NCBI RefSeq assembly: GCF_000743945.1
Contig: NZ_CP009238.1
Coordinates: 62,001-126,000, forward strand
DNA: 64,000 bases
Direction of reading: 5' to 3'
Source: Basilea psittacipulmonis DSM 24701
GTDB taxonomy: Bacteria; Pseudomonadota; Gammaproteobacteria; Burkholderiales; Burkholderiaceae_B
Shown here: piece by piece, positions 35,405 through 45,310 of the stretch
How the letters are laid out: each line of letters starts with the position of its first letter
Position numbering within the stretch: position 1 is the first letter of the stretch
Program-made: the position numbers and the translations under genes
Notes under the pieces: model-generated
What the model was told of the DNA's origin: nothing
The model's input: the letters and a program-made list of their open reading frames with translations, nothing else
Database searches by the model: none

Positions 35405-36730
35405 ATGAATCGTTTCTTTTACACCCAGATTTTACGACTGAGTAAACCTTTTTTATTTAATATTCTGAAAAAGCGTGCGAAAAAGGCAGGTGGGGAATGG
35501 GGTATTGATGATAAACGACGTTTGGGCCACTATGAACAATTATCTTCAGATGAACCAGCGAATGCAGGGTTTTACGATCCGAAACGTCAAGAGTTAATCG
35601 CACCTGTATGGATTCATGCAGTTTCTTTGGGTGAGACACGTGCGGCGTATCCGTTGATTCGTTATTTATTAGATAAAGGGTATCCGATTTTATTGACGCA
35701 TATGACGGCAACAGGGTTTCGTCAGGGACAGCGTTTTTTTGCGAATGCCATTATTTCTGGCCAGTTGGTCCAAACTTGGATACCTTTTGATTTTCCTCAA
35801 GCGGCACAGGCGTTTTTTGATCATTGGCATCCTCGATGTGGTTTGTTGATTGAACGTGAGATTTGGCCGAATTTATTACATGAAGCGAAAAAAAGAAATA
35901 TTCCGATGATTCTGGTCAGTGCAAGGTTCTCAGAGTCTGCTTTAAGATCCGCGAAGTTGCTAGGTAAGGTGATGCGAGAGGCGTATGGCAGTCTGTCTTT
36001 GGTGTTGCCTCAGACGAAAAAGGATTTACATCGTTTACAAGAAATCGGAGTCAAATGTCCCTCAGAAGTCGTTGGTAACTTGAAGTTTGATTTACAAGTA
36101 TCAGGCATGCAGGTGCATTACGCCACAGAAGTGAAACGTGTGTTAAATCGTCCGATTGTGGCGTTGGCTTCGATTCGTGAAAATGAAGAAGCCCTGTTTA
36201 TTCAGGAAATCGCTCGCTTAAAAGACGAGGGCGTTCATTTACCTTTGTTTTTACTCATTCCTCGACATGCAGAAACGTATGCTTTGTGTAAGAATTTACT
36301 GGGTACGTGGAGTTTGAGTTTTGTGGTGAGGTCAGAACATCCAGATGATGCCAGAGCGAGAGCGGCAGATGTCATCCTAGGTGATACGGTCGGCGAGATG
36401 TATTTTTATTATGGGATGTCGGATGTGGCCATTATTGGCGGTAGTTTCCTGCCTTATGGGGGTCAAAACCATATTGAAGCATGTGCCTTAGGGGTTCCAG
36501 TGATTTTTGGCCCGCATACAGAAAATTTTTCACAATCGGCTGACAACGCCTTATTTGCTGGGGCGGCGAGACGAGCAGAAACGGTATCAGAAGCGATAGA
36601 GATAGCGTTGGACTTGCTTGCACACGAAGATGAACGAAAAGAAATGGGTAAGGCAGGTAAAGATTGGTTATCGCTTCATGAGGGGGCGACCCGACGCATT
36701 GTCAAAGCGATTGAATCATATTTAAAATAA
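35405..36730 (+). CDS. waaA: 3-deoxy-D-manno-octulosonic acid transferase
   Basis: 441 residues, GT30 family. Adds Kdo to lipid IVA at the inner membrane. IHAVSLGETRAAYPL carries the catalytic glutamate. IEREIWPNL, VVGNLKFD, and the nucleotide-sugar site GGQNHIEACALGVPVIFGP are present. Full length. It starts the block waaA-birA-coaX. Confidence 0.95.
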   Translation: MNRFFYTQILRLSKPFLFNILKKRAKKAGGEWGIDDKRRLGHYEQLSSDEPANAGFYDPKRQELIAPVWIHAVSLGETRAAYPLIRYLLDKGYPILLTHMTATGFRQGQRFFANAIISGQLVQTWIPFDFPQAAQAFFDHWHPRCGLLIEREIWPNLLHEAKKRNIPMILVSARFSESALRSAKLLGKVMREAYGSLSLVLPQTKKDLHRLQEIGVKCPSEVVGNLKFDLQVSGMQVHYATEVKRVLNRPIVALASIRENEEALFIQEIARLKDEGVHLPLFLLIPRHAETYALCKNLLGTWSLSFVVRSEHPDDARARAADVILGDTVGEMYFYYGMSDVAIIGGSFLPYGGQNHIEACALGVPVIFGPHTENFSQSADNALFAGAARRAETVSEAIEIALDLLAHEDERKEMGKAGKDWLSLHEGATRRIVKAIESYLK

Positions 36731-36754
36731 CAAATTTACAAGCAGTATCAGTAT

Positions 36755-37612
36755 ATGGAAAGTATCGATTCAGGGGTGATGACAAAGGAATTGCTGAGTG
36801 CATTGCCCCAATTCAACATGGTGTCGTGGGTGGATACCGTCGATTCGACTAATGCAGCGTTAATTCGTCTTGTTCGTGAGGGTAGTGTGAAACCCTTTCG
36901 TCCCGCGATATTGGGCGCCAGATTCCAGACGCAAGGCAAAGGCCGTCAAGGCAAAAAATGGCATAGCATGAAAGATGCGAGTTTAATGTTTTCATGTGCG
37001 TTTGATGTGTTTATGGATCCGATGAAAGTTCCTGCTTTAGCACCGATTTCTGGATTAGTGGCGTGTGAGGTGTTGCGACAGAATTTGGATTTTGTTCAAC
37101 AAAAAAAATTGACTTTAAAATGGCCAAACGATATTTATTTTAATGGTGCTAAACTGAGTGGCATTTTGGTAGAGTCTGTAAGACCGACTTTGGCAGAACG
37201 CACAGGGCCTAAACATCACGTTATTGTGTTGGGTATGGGGATGAACCTTGCACGAGCGGCTTTTTTGAGCCAAGAATTAAATCGCCCGATTATTGATTGG
37301 ACCTCGATTTTAGATGGCAGTCATCGCCGTCAAAATGAAAGCTTAGCGATGTTAGTGGCTAAAATCGCTTATGCGTGGCAAGAAGCCTTTGCACGATACG
37401 AACAAGAAGGTATTGAGCCATTTTTAGAGCGTTTTAAATTGGTCGATGAATTACAAGATAAAATGGTGGATGTTTTTCACGACCAGCAGTTGGTGTTGCA
37501 AGGACAAGCACTTGGCATTGATCAAGATGGACGATTGTTGGTTAGAGATGATCAAGGTCATGAACACCGTGTGCTGGTGGGTGACGTTTCAGTGCGTGAG
37601 ACAGAAGAATGA
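36755..37612 (+). CDS. birA: biotin--[acetyl-CoA-carboxylase] ligase
   Basis: 285 residues. Activates biotin and attaches it to the carboxyl carrier protein. The catalytic domain has DSTNAAL, the biotin/adenylate loop QTQGKGRQGKKWHS and LKWPNDIYFNGAKLSGIL. No N-terminal helix-turn-helix repressor domain is present, so this is a monofunctional ligase. Its TGA overlaps the coaX ATG (ATGA). Confidence 0.95.
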   Translation: MESIDSGVMTKELLSALPQFNMVSWVDTVDSTNAALIRLVREGSVKPFRPAILGARFQTQGKGRQGKKWHSMKDASLMFSCAFDVFMDPMKVPALAPISGLVACEVLRQNLDFVQQKKLTLKWPNDIYFNGAKLSGILVESVRPTLAERTGPKHHVIVLGMGMNLARAAFLSQELNRPIIDWTSILDGSHRRQNESLAMLVAKIAYAWQEAFARYEQEGIEPFLERFKLVDELQDKMVDVFHDQQLVLQGQALGIDQDGRLLVRDDQGHEHRVLVGDVSVRETEE

Positions 37613-38418
37613 TTGATATATTGATAGATGCAGGTAATTCGAGAATAAAAGTTTGTTTTGTTGATTCACAAAATGAAACCCCTCAATCTTATTTAGTGAT
37701 TAACCATATTCACATCGATGAATTAAAAAAATGGGTAGCTGATTTGCCCGATTTACCTAAACGAGCGTTTGGCGTGAATGTGGCGGGACAAGTGATTAAG
37801 GCACAAATCGAATCCATGATGCCTTGCCCTGTAAAGTGGCTTAAAAGCGAGCCTCAGACATTGTGTTTAACATCCGCTTATCGACACGAGCAATTAGGTG
37901 CAGATCGATGGTATGCCTTGTTGGGCTTGAGATGGCATTGTCCAAAAGATGTGGCGATGTTGGTGAGTATGGGAACGGCTACAACCATTGATTCCATTAG
38001 TGAAGCGAACGAGTTTTTAGGTGGATTAATTTTGCCAGGTACGTTGATGATGACGAAAAGTCTGCACAGTGGTACCGCGAATTTGCCTCAAGTCAGAGTG
38101 GACAAAAAAGTATATTTTCCGCCAGATTTTCCAGTCAATACGGTGGATGCGATTCGTTCGGGTATTATTGCCGCCCAATGCGGTGCGATTTTAAGACAAT
38201 GGCAAGCGTTAAAGTCTTATTATGCCCAAAAAGGCGTAGTGAAAGAACCCAAGATATACCTGTCAGGCGGGGCGAGACACGACATCATTCCTGAGTTAAA
38301 ACAGCAGTTTTTGAGACTAGAGGGATATGAGCCAGTGTTATCAGAAATTCGTTTCCCTGTATTGGATGGACTGCGATTCTATGCCTCGAAAATCAGTGCT
38401 GATGGGGTTGTTGGTTAA
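37609..38418 (+). CDS. coaX: type III pantothenate kinase
   Basis: 269 residues. ATP-dependent phosphorylation of pantothenate, first step of CoA synthesis. ASKHA-fold motifs are LIDAGNSRIKV (phosphate 1), GADRWYALLG and SMGTATTIDSI (phosphate 2), and YLSGGARHD (adenosine). Coupled to birA. A 48-bp piece of its 3' end is copied 135 bp downstream. Confidence 0.94.
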   Translation: MIDILIDAGNSRIKVCFVDSQNETPQSYLVINHIHIDELKKWVADLPDLPKRAFGVNVAGQVIKAQIESMMPCPVKWLKSEPQTLCLTSAYRHEQLGADRWYALLGLRWHCPKDVAMLVSMGTATTIDSISEANEFLGGLILPGTLMMTKSLHSGTANLPQVRVDKKVYFPPDFPVNTVDAIRSGIIAAQCGAILRQWQALKSYYAQKGVVKEPKIYLSGGARHDIIPELKQQFLRLEGYEPVLSEIRFPVLDGLRFYASKISADGVVG

Positions 38419-38517
38419 ACGTGATGAATGCGGGACTCGATACGTGTTCCATGATGAAATGGTTGAGTGGTGCGATAACGAGGAATGAACGCGTGCTTGA
38501 TGGGATGGCGATGTGGA

Positions 38518-38565
38518 GCCTCAAAAATCAGTGCTGATGGGGTTGTTGCTTAAACGTGATGAATG
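38518..38565 (+). repeat. duplicated fragment of the coaX 3' end
   Basis: GCCTCAAAAATCAGTGCTGA and the following bases repeat 38383-38430 (the last codons of coaX, its stop and the bases after) with two mismatches. It is non-coding here, lying between coaX and the hydrolase gene. Confidence 0.9.
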
Positions 38566-38609
38566 TAAGCGAAAGTAGTTTTTGATGAACACCAAAAAAG
38601 GAAGATGAG

Positions 38610-39257
38610 ATGAATCCAAAAACAATGCAGTTTCAAGGACAAGTAGGGATCGTAGATTGTGCGATAGATTGGCCCACCACACCTGAAATCACGGGGTGGG
38701 CTTTATTACTTCATCCTCATCCTTTGTATGATGGTAGTCGCGATAATAAAGTTATTACGACCATGGCACGTCTTTGCACGCAATTGGGTTTTGTGGTGGT
38801 GCGTCCGAATTTTCGTGGTGTGGGGTTATCAGAGGGTGTGTTTGATAAAGCTCATGGCGAAACCTTTGATATGTTGGCGGTTTATGAACAATTTTTACAA
38901 ACCTATCCTGAGTTGATGGATAAGCGTTTTGTGTTAGGAGGCTTTTCTTTTGGCACTGCAGTAGCAACACAGCTATATAATGAATTAAAGGATAGAGGTT
39001 TAACACTCCCAGATTCTTTGGTATTAACAGGGCCTGCTGTATGGCGTTTTACATGGCGTGAGATAGTGTTGCCCGCCGAAAACACTTTGGTGGTGCATGG
39101 CGAAAATGACGAAGTGGTGCCTTTGCAAGAAGTCTTTGATTGGTTTAGACCTTATCATGTTCCAGTGGTGGTGGTGCCTGAGTCCACGCACTTTTTCCAT
39201 GGAAATTTAATCATCTTGAAACGATTGGTGCATGATTTTATCAATCGTTTGAGATAA
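38610..39257 (+). CDS. alpha/beta hydrolase (COG2945-like)
   Basis: 215 residues. A small alpha/beta hydrolase with HPHPLYDGSRDNKV near residue 34, VVRPNFRGVGLSEG, the nucleophile elbow GGFSFGTAV, the acid in GENDEVVPL and the histidine in STHFFHG. The HPHP...DN motif is typical of this conserved but uncharacterised group. Good ribosome binding site (AAGGAAG). Confidence 0.85.
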   Translation: MNPKTMQFQGQVGIVDCAIDWPTTPEITGWALLLHPHPLYDGSRDNKVITTMARLCTQLGFVVVRPNFRGVGLSEGVFDKAHGETFDMLAVYEQFLQTYPELMDKRFVLGGFSFGTAVATQLYNELKDRGLTLPDSLVLTGPAVWRFTWREIVLPAENTLVVHGENDEVVPLQEVFDWFRPYHVPVVVVPESTHFFHGNLIILKRLVHDFINRLR

Positions 39258-39288
39258 ACAATAGATATGAATAAATGGTTGGAATGAT

Positions 39289-40524
39289 ATGAAAAAAATA
39301 AAACTTTTGGTGTTGATTCTTGTGCTGGTTGTGGTGGCTGTTTTGGTATTGACGGATAGCGGACAGCCTGTTAATCAGGTGAATCGAACGGTTTACACGA
39401 CCCCGAGTGCGGTTGAAAAAGCGATTCAAAATGCCGATAAAATCAGCTTGAGTGAGATCAGTCATTTTAATCCCCCGCAAGTCAATGCAAAAGCATGGAT
39501 GTTGTTGGATGTGAATAGCGGTCAAGTTTTGGCTGGTCAAAACGCTAATGAACGCGTGGCACCTGCTTCTTTGACTAAATTAATGACTGCTAGTTTGGTG
39601 TTTTCAGCAATTCAAGATCATCGAATTAGTCTGGATCAAAAGGTCACGATTTCTGAACGAGCGTGGCGAACAGGCGGATCGCGTATGTTTATCGAAGTGA
39701 ATAAAACGGCGACCGTGGGTGAGTTATTACAAGGCTTGATTGTTCAATCGGGTAATGATGCAGCGGTACAGTTAGCGGAATTAGTCGGTGGATCGGTTGA
39801 GAATTTTGTTTTGTTAATGAATAAACGTGCCAAAGAATTTGGTATGAATCAAACGCATTATGATGATCCGACTGGACTGCCTTCTGATACGCATTACACA
39901 ACGGTACATGATTTGGCTATTCTGGCTCAACATATGGTGAAAGATTATCCCGAGTTTTATCATTATTTTAGTCAACAGTCGTTTACATTCAATAAGATTT
40001 CGCAGTCAAATCGCAATGGCTTGTTGTTTAAGAATTTAGGTGTAGATGGCTTGAAAACAGGGCATACAGACGATGCGGGATATTGTTTGATCGCCACAGC
40101 TTTGAGAAATGATCGTCGTGTGATTTCAATTGTGGTGGGTGCAGATAGTATTCGTGAACGCGAACAAATGAGCGAAACCCTGTTGAATTGGGCGTATGGA
40201 ATGGTTATGGATAAAGAAATGACAGCTGCTAAAGGTGTCGTTGCCCACGTGCCTGTGTTGGGTGGTCAAGAGAAAACCGTTGCGGCAGGTAGCTTAGAGG
40301 CGGTGGTATTGAGTTATCCAGTGGGTCAAGATAACAAAATATCGGTCGTCGCGGTGCCTGAAGCCAATCTTTATGCACCTGTGAAAAAAGGCGAAATACT
40401 GGGACAAATCGAGTATCGTTATGATGACAAGGTATTGAAAACGGAGCCTTTGGTCGCTTTAGAAGATATGCCCCAAGCAGGATTTTTTGGGCGTTTATGG
40501 GATAGATTGTTGAACGTTTTTTAA
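39289..40524 (+). CDS. dacA: D-alanyl-D-alanine carboxypeptidase (penicillin-binding protein 5/6 family)
   Basis: 411 residues. Trims the terminal D-Ala of peptidoglycan stem peptides. N-terminal signal/anchor, then the active-site SxxK as SLTKLMTA, SGN as VQSGNDAAVQ, and KTG as GLKTGHTDDAG. The C-terminal PBP5 domain ends in an amphipathic helix (FFGRLWDRLLNVF). First gene of the conserved dacA-dat-ybeD-lipB-lipA block. Confidence 0.94.
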   Translation: MKKIKLLVLILVLVVVAVLVLTDSGQPVNQVNRTVYTTPSAVEKAIQNADKISLSEISHFNPPQVNAKAWMLLDVNSGQVLAGQNANERVAPASLTKLMTASLVFSAIQDHRISLDQKVTISERAWRTGGSRMFIEVNKTATVGELLQGLIVQSGNDAAVQLAELVGGSVENFVLLMNKRAKEFGMNQTHYDDPTGLPSDTHYTTVHDLAILAQHMVKDYPEFYHYFSQQSFTFNKISQSNRNGLLFKNLGVDGLKTGHTDDAGYCLIATALRNDRRVISIVVGADSIREREQMSETLLNWAYGMVMDKEMTAAKGVVAHVPVLGGQEKTVAAGSLEAVVLSYPVGQDNKISVVAVPEANLYAPVKKGEILGQIEYRYDDKVLKTEPLVALEDMPQAGFFGRLWDRLLNVF

Positions 40525-40539
40525 TAAAAGGTGATAGTC

Positions 40540-41406
40540 ATGATTCAAGGGATTAATGACGATAGAGAAGTTTATTTAAATGGTGAATTTTTGCCACTTT
40601 CTCAAGCAAAGATTTCTGTTTTAGATCGTGGATTTATTTTTGGTGACGGCATTTACGAGGTGGTGCCTGCTTATAAAGGAAAACCCTTTCGTTTAGATGA
40701 GCATGTCGCTCGTTTGATGAGAAGTTTGTCCAAAATAAAATTGGAAACGGGAAAAACGGCTGAGGACTGGAAAGCCTTGATGAAAGCGATGATTGACCGT
40801 TCTGATTATGAAAATACATTTGTTTATTTGCAAGTGACAAGAGGCGTGGCTAAACGTGATCACGCTTTTCCGCGTCCTGCCGTGGCACCGACTATTTTTA
40901 TGATTGCCTCACCTTTTGATCGTCCATCTGAACATTATCGCGAAGACGGGCTTAGAACCGTGAGTATGGAAGATGTGCGTTGGTTGCATTGTGATATCAA
41001 GTCTGTTTCTTTGCTGGGAAATGTGTTGGCAAAAGAATATGCTTTGGAACGTGAGGTGGATGATGTGATTCAATTCCGTGACGGTTATTTGAGCGAGGCA
41101 TCTTCTGCCAATATTTGGGTGGTCAAAGGCGGTAAGTTATTGGCACCTGTTCGTGATAACTTGATTTTAGAGGGTATTCGCTACGGCTTTATTGAAGAAT
41201 TGGCTAAAAAAGTAGGTGTGCCGTTTGAAGCAAGAAAAATCTCCAAAGAAGAAGTGGCACAGGCTGATGAAATCATGTTTACATCGGCGACTAAAGAGAT
41301 TTTGCCTATTACTGAACATGATGGTAAGGCGGTGAATGGCGGTAAACCGGGTCCTGTCTATCGTCAGTTACGTCAAGCTTATGATGAGGTCATTGAACAA
41401 TTATGA
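40540..41406 (+). CDS. dat: D-amino acid aminotransferase
   Basis: 288 residues from the ATG at 40540, preceded by AAAAGGTG; a GTG at 40531 is in frame but lies on the ribosome binding site. Fold-type IV PLP enzyme with VLDRGFIFGDGIYE, a K for PLP in WLHCDIKSVSLLGN, and EASSANIWVV. Makes D-glutamate/D-alanine for cell wall. Overlaps ybeD by four bases. Confidence 0.9.
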   Translation: MIQGINDDREVYLNGEFLPLSQAKISVLDRGFIFGDGIYEVVPAYKGKPFRLDEHVARLMRSLSKIKLETGKTAEDWKALMKAMIDRSDYENTFVYLQVTRGVAKRDHAFPRPAVAPTIFMIASPFDRPSEHYREDGLRTVSMEDVRWLHCDIKSVSLLGNVLAKEYALEREVDDVIQFRDGYLSEASSANIWVVKGGKLLAPVRDNLILEGIRYGFIEELAKKVGVPFEARKISKEEVAQADEIMFTSATKEILPITEHDGKAVNGGKPGPVYRQLRQAYDEVIEQL

Positions 41407-41705
41407 CAAAAGATCCAAAAGCAACGTTACAACAGGCACAACGTTTAGAAGAATCGCTTATCGAGTATCCATGCGAGTTTCCGATTAAGGCGATGGGGGT
41501 TAATGAACCAGACTTTGCTCAAAAAATCGTGGATTTGGTGAAACAGTTTGATCCTGATTTTGATGCCAGTACTGTGGTGATGAAACCGAGCAGTGGCGGT
41601 AAATATCTGGGCTTGACGTTGTTTGTGAATGCTACATCAAGAGAACAATTAGATAATATTTATCGTGCCTTAACATCGCATGAGTTAGTGAAATACGTGT
41701 TGTAG
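41403..41705 (+). CDS. ybeD: DUF493 family protein
   Basis: 100 residues of the YbeD family, with LIEYPCEFPIKAMG at the start and SSGGKYLGLTLFVNATSREQ in the middle. The fold is ferredoxin-like and resembles regulatory ACT domains. It is regularly encoded between dacA and lipB; its role is unproven. Confidence 0.9.
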   Translation: MTKDPKATLQQAQRLEESLIEYPCEFPIKAMGVNEPDFAQKIVDLVKQFDPDFDASTVVMKPSSGGKYLGLTLFVNATSREQLDNIYRALTSHELVKYVL

Positions 41706-41802
41706 CCGATGTTGCCTGCTAGTTCGGATGATGTGAACGTGGTGGGTGAGTTGGCGAGAAGTGCGGTGGATGAGGTGATTCACGACGTGTTGAGATGAGT
41801 GA

Positions 41803-42465
41803 ATGAAAATGTCTGATGGTATTGAAGTTCGTTATTTTGCAGGATTGACTCCTTACCAATCTTGCTGGGATGCGATGAAAGCGTTTACTGAACAGCGTGA
41901 TGAACAGACGACTGATCAGTTGTGGATAGTTGAACATGAGCCTGTGTACACTTTGGGTCAAGCGGGCAAAACAGAACATATTCTTAATCCGGGCAATATT
42001 CCAATTGTGAAATGCAATCGTGGCGGACAAGTTACTTATCACGGACCGGGGCAAGTCGTGCTGTATCCTTTGATTGATTTACATCGATACGGTTTGTTTG
42101 TGCGTGAATACGTAACTTTGTTGGAAGATGTGGCATTAGATACCTTGCGAGATTTAGGCGTGACAAAGGGGTGTCGCAAAGAGGGGGCCCCAGGTATATA
42201 TGTGAACATGCCAGAGGGTGATTTGGCGAAAATCGCAGCGTTGGGCGTGAAAGTGACCAAAGGCAGTACCTATCACGGCATGGCATTTAATGTGGATATG
42301 GATTTACGTCCGTTTTTAGGCATTAATCCATGCGGGTATGCAGGTATGAGAACGATTGATTTAAAGACATTGGGTATCCAAAAATCTTGGCAGGAAGTCG
42401 CAACCATACTTGAACAACATATCTTAAACCGCTTAAAACAGCGAAGACAGGCTGTTGTGGGTTAA
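41803..42465 (+). CDS. lipB: octanoyl-[acyl-carrier-protein]-protein N-octanoyltransferase
   Basis: 220 residues. Moves octanoate from ACP to lipoyl domains. The signature RGGQVTYHGPGQ is complete, as are the GAPGIYVN segment, KGSTYHGMAFNV with the catalytic lysine just upstream, and INPCGY with the catalytic cysteine. The ATG at 41803 or 41809 could both serve. Confidence 0.95.
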   Translation: MKMSDGIEVRYFAGLTPYQSCWDAMKAFTEQRDEQTTDQLWIVEHEPVYTLGQAGKTEHILNPGNIPIVKCNRGGQVTYHGPGQVVLYPLIDLHRYGLFVREYVTLLEDVALDTLRDLGVTKGCRKEGAPGIYVNMPEGDLAKIAALGVKVTKGSTYHGMAFNVDMDLRPFLGINPCGYAGMRTIDLKTLGIQKSWQEVATILEQHILNRLKQRRQAVVG

Positions 42466-42778
42466 TGTGAGTACCTATCCAGAAACTTTGTAAGCATGCC
42501 TTGATTGCGGTGAGTGATGGGGTGTTTGGATGAGTGATGTTGATTTGATCGATAATCAAGTGAAGTTGGTTTTTTGATAGCTAGGTGAGACAAAAATAGC
42601 TGTAATCTGGCTTTGGAGAAATCAAGGACTTTATAAATTGTTAAAATAGGAACGAAGTGCTAACTGACGGATGTGCAAACATTGAAATAGTGCGATGAGT
42701 GAAGAGGCAGTTAGACAGATGTTTTGAAATAGTTGCGATAAGTAAATCGTATTAATGAGTACACAAAGAGAATAGAAA
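42466..42778. other. lipB-lipA intergenic region, nothing recognised
   Basis: 313 bp without an ORF, repeat or clear hairpin. It is G/A/T-rich on the plus strand like other spacers in the window. A lipA promoter probably lies here but was not identified. Confidence 0.4.
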
Positions 42779-43726
42779 ATGAGTACAGGAACATATGATC
42801 CTACTAAAAAACAAAAGGCTTATGAGAAAGTGTCTCGTATTCCCGTTAAGGTGGTGCATAGTGAGCGTCTGAAAAAACCTGAATGGATTAGAGTAAAAGC
42901 GGCGGCTCCCGGTTCTCGTTTTAATGATATTAAGCGAATTTTAAGAGAAAACGAGTTGCATACGGTGTGCGAAGAGGCTTCTTGTCCGAATATTGGAGAG
43001 TGTTTTTCTCGAGGCACGGCAACGTTCATGATTATGGGTGATAAATGCACGCGACGTTGTCCGTTCTGTGATGTAGGTCATGGTCGTCCTGATCCATTGG
43101 ATGAGAAAGAGCCTGAAAACCTCGCTCGTACCATTGGTTTGATGAAATTAAATTATGTCGTGATTACGTCGGTTGATCGTGATGACTTGTTAGATGGCGG
43201 TGCAGGCCACTACGTGAATTGTATTAAGTTGATTAGAGAGCGTTCGCCCAATACAAAGATTGAAACATTGGTTCCAGATTTTCGTGGACGTTTAGAAAAA
43301 GCGTTGGCGTTGTTTGATGGCTATACGCCTGATGTATTGAATCATAATTTGGAAACAGTGCCTCGTTTGTACAAACAAGCCAGACCTGGTGCGAATTATG
43401 AGCATTCTTTGAAATTGCTAAAAGATTTTAAAGCGCTTTATCCTCATGTGACCACAAAATCAGGCTTGATGGTGGGTTTGGGTGAAACAGATGAGGAAAT
43501 TTTGGAAGTGATGAGAGATTTACGCCGACATAATGTAGAAATGTTGACGATTGGACAGTATCTTCAGCCGTCCGAGCATCACTTGCCCGTATTGCGTTAT
43601 GTTCATCCTGATACTTTTAAAATGTTTGAAGAAGAAGCTTATAAAATGGGCTTCTTGCACGCAGCGGTAGGAGCGATGGTACGTTCATCTTATCACGCTG
43701 ATAGTCAAGCAAAAGAAGTGATTTAA
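42779..43726 (+). CDS. lipA: lipoyl synthase
   Basis: 315 residues, radical SAM. Inserts two sulfurs into octanoyl domains. The auxiliary cluster CxxxxCxxxxxC appears as [12 protein letters not shown], and the radical SAM motif as [13 protein letters not shown]. The C-terminal serine ligand lies in [10 protein letters not shown]-like AAAGAGAAT precedes the ATG. A terminator follows. Confidence 0.97.
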   Translation: MSTGTYDPTKKQKAYEKVSRIPVKVVHSERLKKPEWIRVKAAAPGSRFNDIKRILRENELHTVCEEASCPNIGECFSRGTATFMIMGDKCTRRCPFCDVGHGRPDPLDEKEPENLARTIGLMKLNYVVITSVDRDDLLDGGAGHYVNCIKLIRERSPNTKIETLVPDFRGRLEKALALFDGYTPDVLNHNLETVPRLYKQARPGANYEHSLKLLKDFKALYPHVTTKSGLMVGLGETDEEILEVMRDLRRHNVEMLTIGQYLQPSEHHLPVLRYVHPDTFKMFEEEAYKMGFLHAAVGAMVRSSYHADSQAKEVI

Positions 43727-43744
43727 ACAGTTTGTCACCTGTTT

Positions 43745-43771
43745 GCCCTGCTTTATGCGGGGCTTTTTTTT
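43745..43771 (+). terminator. rho-independent terminator after lipA
   Basis: GCCCTGC (43745-43751), loop TTTAT, GCGGGGC (43757-43763), then eight T. It lies 18 bases after the stop. Confidence 0.88.
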
Positions 43772-43933
43772 GAGTGTTTCGGATTCGAGGAAGTGGGTTG
43801 ATGATATGTTTGTGTGTCGGAGAACCTGTAGCCTTGAATGATAGTAAACATCAGATGATCGGCTGATGATGGGGAGATATAAGGTTGTTGGCGATTGTGG
43901 GTGTAAACATCAGATGATCAAAAAGGGTGGTGT

Positions 43934-44722
43934 TTATAAGAGATCTTGGATGTTGTGTTGGTTTAAAAACTGAAATTCTAATAAACGTGCGTTGCTAATC
44001 TCATCTTCTGACGAATGTGCGTTCATCGCGGGATGACACATGATGATTGCGGGTTCGGTTTTGGCTGCGGTTATCCAGTTTTGCCATAAAGTGGTTAACG
44101 TCGTTTCGTCACAATGTTTGAAATGATACACCCCTCCAAAAGCTTGGTTCGTTTGAAATCCTTTTTTTAAGGCAAGTTTTCGCATCTGTCGTCCGCCTAA
44201 TAAGTAGATAATATGGGCTTTTGCGTTTTTAGTGTGAGCAAAAGGTCGTGTGCTACGAATAAAAGGTAGTTTTTCTTTGGAGTACCTTTTTAAACATTCA
44301 TTAAGCAGGATGTGACGAATTTGTGCAAATTGATGAACGTGCTGATGGCCATCAATAAAATCGGGTGCGTGATTCCATGTGTCTTCAAATCGGTCCAGCT
44401 GTGCTTTAATGCTGTTTTCAATGCTGTAGCGACTTAATGATCGGAAAAAAGTAGTCAAAATAAGTTGCCTAAGCGGCAGGCTAAGGTGTTGTTCGGGGAC
44501 CAAGTGACTGGTCATGTCAAGGTGTAATCCAATGTACTGAAACCCTTTAGGTGTGTGTGTTTCACGAGTTTTGGTGAGTATAGAACGATGTTCATCTGAT
44601 AAATGTCCAAACACCATATGGCTACACGCATTGATATGATGTTTTTGAGCCAACAATACAATGGCTTCGTTAATGGCATCATTAAAACCCAAGTCATCAG
44701 CATTAATGATTAGTTTCATCAA
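43934..44722 (-). CDS. ChbG/HpnK/YdjC-family deacetylase
   Basis: 262 residues with the metal-site pattern of the family: NADDLGFNDAINEA at the start (Asp-Asp), GLHLDMTSH and FIDGHQHVHQF (His ligands), and a C-terminal MCHPAM. Members remove acetyl groups from N-acetylhexosamines. It is downstream of GT2 and GT39 genes on the same strand; the same trio occurs in lipid A aminosugar pathways (Francisella NaxD, Bordetella Lgm), which suggests that the substrate is an undecaprenyl-phosphate-bound N-acetylhexosamine. The long repeat-filled gap before it is unusual for an operon. Confidence 0.82.
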   Translation of the reverse strand: MMKLIINADDLGFNDAINEAIVLLAQKHHINACSHMVFGHLSDEHRSILTKTRETHTPKGFQYIGLHLDMTSHLVPEQHLSLPLRQLILTTFFRSLSRYSIENSIKAQLDRFEDTWNHAPDFIDGHQHVHQFAQIRHILLNECLKRYSKEKLPFIRSTRPFAHTKNAKAHIIYLLGGRQMRKLALKKGFQTNQAFGGVYHFKHCDETTLTTLWQNWITAAKTEPAIIMCHPAMNAHSSEDEISNARLLEFQFLNQHNIQDLL

Positions 44723-44734
44723 ATTCTATCCTTT

Positions 44735-45310
44735 AAATCGTTCAACCTCAGCATTCATCAGCGTTTTCATTGCGGTTATCAGAATCATCATCGATGTTAA
44801 GTCACCTATTAAGTTACCATAATACTCACGTTGATGAGAGGGTTAACGTTCCAACTTCACTATTCATCAGCGTTTTCATTGCGGTTATCTGAATCATCAT
44901 CGATGTTAAATCACTTATTAAGTTATCACAATTTCACGTTGATGAGAGGGTTAACGTTCCAACCTCAGCATTCATCAGCGTTTTCATTGCGGTTATCTGA
45001 ATCATTATCGATGTTAAATCACCTATTAAGTTACCATAATACTCATGTTGATGAGAGGGTTAACGTTCAAACCTCAGCATTCATCATCGTTTTCATTGCG
45101 GTTGTCTGAATCATCATCGATGTTAAATTACCTATTAAGTTACCATAATACTCACGTTGATGAGAGGGTTAATGCTCCAACCTCAGTATTCATCGGCGTT
45201 TTCATTGTGGTGATTTGAATCATCATCGATGTTAAGTCACCTATTAAGTTACCACAATATTCACATTGATGAGAGTGTTGATGCTCCAACCTCAGCATTC
45301 ATCAGCGTTT
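44735..45310. repeat. 109-bp tandem repeat, about five copies, derived from the GT2 3' end
   Basis: TTGATGAGAG recurs at 44831, 44939, 45048, 45157 and 45266 (spacing 108, 109, 109, 109). Each unit contains CCTCAGCATTCATCAGCGTT, which is also the last codons and stop of the GT2 gene on the minus strand. The array thus runs out of the GT2 coding end into the spacer before the deacetylase gene. Confidence 0.93.

Noticed and set aside
44831..45109. 92-codon plus-strand frame with repeated segments
   Set aside because: It is generated by the 109-bp tandem repeat and has no start signal or family match.
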